Part shown: piece after piece, positions 39,694 through 42,171 of the stretch | Layout: each line of letters starts with the position of its first letter | Numbering within the stretch: the first letter of the stretch is position 1 | Assembly (NCBI GenBank): GCA_963841455.1 | Contig: CAWJCU010000013.1 | Location: forward strand, 1-42,171 | Reading direction: 5' to 3' | Length of the DNA stretch: 42,171 nt | From: JAWVFM01 sp963841455 | Lineage (GTDB): Bacteria; Actinomycetota; Thermoleophilia; Solirubrobacterales; 70-9 | Notes under the pieces: model-generated | Database searches by the model: none | What the model was told of the DNA's origin: nothing | What the model saw: the letters and a program-made list of their open reading frames with translations, nothing else | Program-made: the position numbers and the translations under genes

Positions 39694-41889
39694 CTAGTAG
39701 GTCTCGACGATCTCGTACAGCGTCGTGCGCTGGGCCGGACTCCGGCCGGCGGCCCGCGCTGCCCCGATCAGTTGCTCCGGCTCGAGGCGCACGCCGTGTC
39801 GCGAGCCCGCCATCCGGGAGATCGACTCCTCCATCAGCGTCCCGCCCAGATCGTTGACCCCCCAGCGCAGGCTCTCGGTCGCGGCGTCCAGGCCCATCTT
39901 CACCCAACTCGCCTGGAGGTTCTCGATCGTCCGTCCCAGTGCGAGGCGGAAGGCCGCCGTGTGCTTGAGGTTGTCGGCGGCCGCGATCTCCTCGATCCCG
40001 TGCGTGCGACCGAGAAGCGTGTTGTAGGGGATGAAGGAAAGCGGCACGAACTCGGTGATGCCGCCCGTGCGCTCCTGAAGCTCCCGCACGACTCGCATGT
40101 GGCGGGCCAGCTCCGAGGGCTCCTCGATGTGGCCGAACATCACGGTCGAGGTCGACCGCAGGCCCGACCGGTGACACGCCTCGATGATCTCGACCCAGCG
40201 TGCCACAGGCAGCTTGTTGGGCGAGATCCGCGTCCTCACGCCGTCGTCGAGCACCTCGGCCGCCGTGCCCGGAGTCGACCCGAGACCCTGGTCGATGAGG
40301 TATTCGAAGACCGACTCGGGCGAGCGCCCTGAGCGCTCGCACATGTAGTGGACCTCCATCGGCGAGTAGGCATGGAGGTGGATCTGGGGCGCCACCTCCT
40401 TCGCCAGCCGCAGCCAGCGGCCGTAGTTCTCGAGCGTGTAATCGGGATGGATCCCGCCCTGCATGCAGATCTCGGTGGCGCCGAATTCCACCGCGTCCTG
40501 CACGCGGGACTGGAAGTCCTCGGGGTCGGCGTGGTAGGCATCGGGTGAGCGGCGGCCCTGGCCGAAGCCGCAGAACGCGCAGCCGACGATGCAGACGTTC
40601 GTGAAGTTGATGTTGCGGTTGACGACGAACGTGGCGGTCTCGCCTGCGAGCTCGGCGCGGAGCTCGTCGGCAGCCACCCGCATCTCCTCGATGACCTCGG
40701 GCCTAGTCTCGGCGAATAGGGCTGCCAGCTCTCCCTCGCTGAGCGCCACCCCGTCGCGTCCCTTCGAGATCGCCGTGGGCGCGAGCTCCGGGTCCGGCGG
40801 CAGCTCTCGGCGCCGGCCGGACGCGCCGCGGGGGATGAACGACCAGTACTTGAGCTTGACGACGTCGAGGACGCCCTGGTCGATCCACCTCGGGTCGAGG
40901 TAGCGCCCGTAGGCGCAGAGGCGCTCGGTGAGCGCGTAGCCCTGCGGCGCGAGGCGCTTGCGGACCTCATGCGGGCTCGGGAACGCCTCCTCGGGTGAGA
41001 TGTGGTCGCCGTTCGCGGACAGCCCGCCGAGGTCAGTGGCCCCGGCCTCCACGAGCTCCACCCACCAGTCGGAGAGGTTCGGCGGCACCTGGACGCCCAC
41101 GTCGGGCATGAGGCGCCGGCACTCACGGATCAACCGTTTCATGTCCTCGATGGACACGGGCGTCGCCCACTCGGGGAGCTCGGCACCGCCCGTCACGATC
41201 CCCTCCTCGCTGTCCCAGCGCCGCCGTGCGCTCTCGTCGGCGATCTCGGCGACCTCGCGCCCGTAGTAGTCGGGATGCGGGACGAAGTTCTGGAGGATCA
41301 CCTCCTGGATGTGCCCGTGCCGCTCGTTCACCTCCACCAGGGCCTCGAGAGAGGCGATCCGCTCCTCCTCGCTCTCGCCGATCCCGACGAGGATCCCGCT
41401 GGTGAACGGGATCCGAAGCTCGCCCGCTGCCTCGATCGTGGCCAGGCGGCGCGCCGGGTGCTTGGTCGGCGAGCCCGCGTGGACCGTCTCCATGAGGCGC
41501 GCGGAGATCGACTCCAGCATCAGTCCCTGCGAGGCCGTCACCTCGCGAAGCCGCGCCAGGTCGCCGGCCTCCATCACCCCGAGGTTCGTGTGGGGTAGCA
41601 GGCCGCGCTCGAGTGCCCGCTCGCAGGTCCACACGACGTAGTCGAGGAAGTCGTCGTGTCCGTACGAGCGCAGCCGCTCGGCGACCTCGGCGTTCTCGTC
41701 AGGCGCCTCGCCGGTCAGGACGAGCAGCTCCTTGGCGTTTCGTCTTACGGCCTCGTCGAGCCGGGCCTCGACCTCCTCCGGCGCGTACAGGTGCGGCCGG
41801 TGCGTCGCAAACGCGCAGTACTTGCAGTAGCAGCGGCACGTGCGCGACAGCGACAGCGTGTAGTTGCGCGAGAAGGTAACTCGCCGCAC
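39694..41889 (-). CDS. fbiC: FO synthase, fused CofG/CofH radical SAM enzyme
   Basis: 731 residues from the GTG at 41889 (a TTG at 41898 is also in frame). It makes the deazaflavin FO from 5-amino-6-ribitylamino-uracil and tyrosine with two radical SAM domains. The CofG half has the C-x3-C-x2-C cluster in SRTCRCYCKYCAFATHRPHL, then LVLTGEAPDENAEVAERL. The CofH half has FTNVCIVGCAFCGFGQGRRS, EICMQGGIHPDYTLENY, HAYSPMEVHYMCE, GLGSTPGTAAEVLDDGVRTR and GVNDLGGTLMEESISRMAGS. The frame is intact throughout. It completes F420 synthesis with the operon at 33477-36499. A TAGCTT box seven bases before the GTG supports that start. Confidence 0.95.
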   Translation of the reverse strand: MRRVTFSRNYTLSLSRTCRCYCKYCAFATHRPHLYAPEEVEARLDEAVRRNAKELLVLTGEAPDENAEVAERLRSYGHDDFLDYVVWTCERALERGLLPHTNLGVMEAGDLARLREVTASQGLMLESISARLMETVHAGSPTKHPARRLATIEAAGELRIPFTSGILVGIGESEEERIASLEALVEVNERHGHIQEVILQNFVPHPDYYGREVAEIADESARRRWDSEEGIVTGGAELPEWATPVSIEDMKRLIRECRRLMPDVGVQVPPNLSDWWVELVEAGATDLGGLSANGDHISPEEAFPSPHEVRKRLAPQGYALTERLCAYGRYLDPRWIDQGVLDVVKLKYWSFIPRGASGRRRELPPDPELAPTAISKGRDGVALSEGELAALFAETRPEVIEEMRVAADELRAELAGETATFVVNRNINFTNVCIVGCAFCGFGQGRRSPDAYHADPEDFQSRVQDAVEFGATEICMQGGIHPDYTLENYGRWLRLAKEVAPQIHLHAYSPMEVHYMCERSGRSPESVFEYLIDQGLGSTPGTAAEVLDDGVRTRISPNKLPVARWVEIIEACHRSGLRSTSTVMFGHIEEPSELARHMRVVRELQERTGGITEFVPLSFIPYNTLLGRTHGIEEIAAADNLKHTAAFRLALGRTIENLQASWVKMGLDAATESLRWGVNDLGGTLMEESISRMAGSRHGVRLEPEQLIGAARAAGRSPAQRTTLYEIVETY

Positions 41890-41896
41890 ACTTGGC

Positions 41897-41902
41897 AAGC
41901 TA
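41897..41902 (-). promoter_or_regulatory. -10 box for fbiC
   Basis: TAGCTT, then seven bases, then the GTG at 41889. No ribosome binding site. Confidence 0.4.
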
Positions 41903-41925
41903 GCGCACGACGCTATGTGGCCCGG

Positions 41926-42171
41926 TCAGCCGTCCTGCTCGCGGGAGACGGTCTCGATGTCCTCCGCGACGTGCTCGACCGTGTCGGCCGGGCTGGTCGG
42001 CGGCTCCGGACCGAGGGCGAACTGCGGGCCGGCAATCACGAAGCGGTAGAGCAGCGCTGCGAGAAGCGCCCCGACGACCGGGCCGACGATGTACGGCCAG
42101 GTACCGCCCCAGAAGTTTGCGATGAGGGCGGGGCCGAACCAGCGGGCGGGGTTCAGGGAACCCCCGGTCAG
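41926..42171 (-). CDS. Aquaporin/MIP-family channel, C-terminal part
   Basis: The last 81 residues, cut by the window edge. LTGGSLNPARWFGPALIANF carries the second NPA motif of aquaporins with the following Arg of the selectivity filter, and WPYIVGPVVGALLAALLYRF is the last membrane helix. An acidic tail follows (PADTVEHVAEDIETVSREQD). It conducts water or small solutes across the cell membrane. The gene ends 27-36 bases before fbiC on the same strand. Confidence 0.85.
   Translation of the reverse strand: MTGGSLNPARWFGPALIANFWGGTWPYIVGPVVGALLAALLYRFVIAGPQFALGPEPPTSPADTVEHVAEDIETVSREQDG

Overview
The window is high-GC DNA with short intergenic gaps. Its genes point to a deep-branching actinobacterium, most likely of the Thermoleophilia (Solirubrobacterales/Gaiellales type). 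Evidence: a complete coenzyme F420 gene set (npdG-cofD-cofC-cofE plus a fused cofG/cofH fbiC), an ECF42-type sigma factor paired with a YCII protein, a DivIVA-domain protein, small secreted CAP-domain proteins, an AbiEi/DUF559 protein, and a secreted decapeptide-repeat protein. The class assignment is inference. Many genes start 6-9 bases after a TANNNT box with no ribosome binding site, so leaderless mRNAs look common.

Layout. 1-5.0 kb is accessory and partly decayed: a small secreted protein, three SAM methyltransferases (two frameshifted), an integrase remnant, a truncated antitoxin and two small membrane proteins. At 4980-5024 lies a 45-base copy of the 3' end of the intact tRNA-Pro at 6209-6282, a typical genomic-island scar. 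6.2-10.8 kb holds five tRNAs (Pro, Gly, Trp, two Leu), an MFS exporter, two CAP proteins and an SRAP protein. 10.8-15.5 kb has an M28 peptidase, acetoacetyl-CoA synthetase, a cyclic-di-AMP riboswitch in front of a 43-residue membrane protein, and a diiron protein. 15.5-24.8 kb carries a secreted Asp-box protein, the sigma/YCII pair, an MTA phosphorylase/deaminase pair, a PAP2 phosphatase, an acyl-CoA carboxylase beta subunit, a DivIVA-like protein and 3-hydroxybutyryl-CoA dehydrogenase. 24.8-31.0 kb is an operon of four paralogous secreted sulfatases. 31.0-33.4 kb has HMG-CoA lyase, a thioesterase and an SDR. 33.5-36.5 kb is the F420 operon, followed by a cupin/alcohol dehydrogenase pair. 38.6-39.7 kb is a one-gene AbiEi/DUF559 cassette bounded by 45-base palindromes, then fbiC and the end of an aquaporin gene.

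How the genes work together. FbiC makes FO, CofC and CofD build the phospholactyl group, CofE adds glutamates, and NpdG couples F420 to NADP. Acetoacetyl-CoA synthetase, HMG-CoA lyase, 3-hydroxybutyryl-CoA dehydrogenase and the carboxylase beta subunit fit breakdown of ketone bodies, leucine and odd-chain acids. The four sulfatases suggest use of sulfated glycans or organosulfates.

Caution: at least eight conserved genes are broken by single-base frameshifts, many at G/C runs, while their downstream frames remain well conserved. This looks more like base-calling error in the assembly than gene decay. Those genes are given as full spans with approximate shift positions. The most interesting items are the palindrome-bounded AbiEi/DUF559 cassette and the c-di-AMP riboswitch with its small-protein gene.
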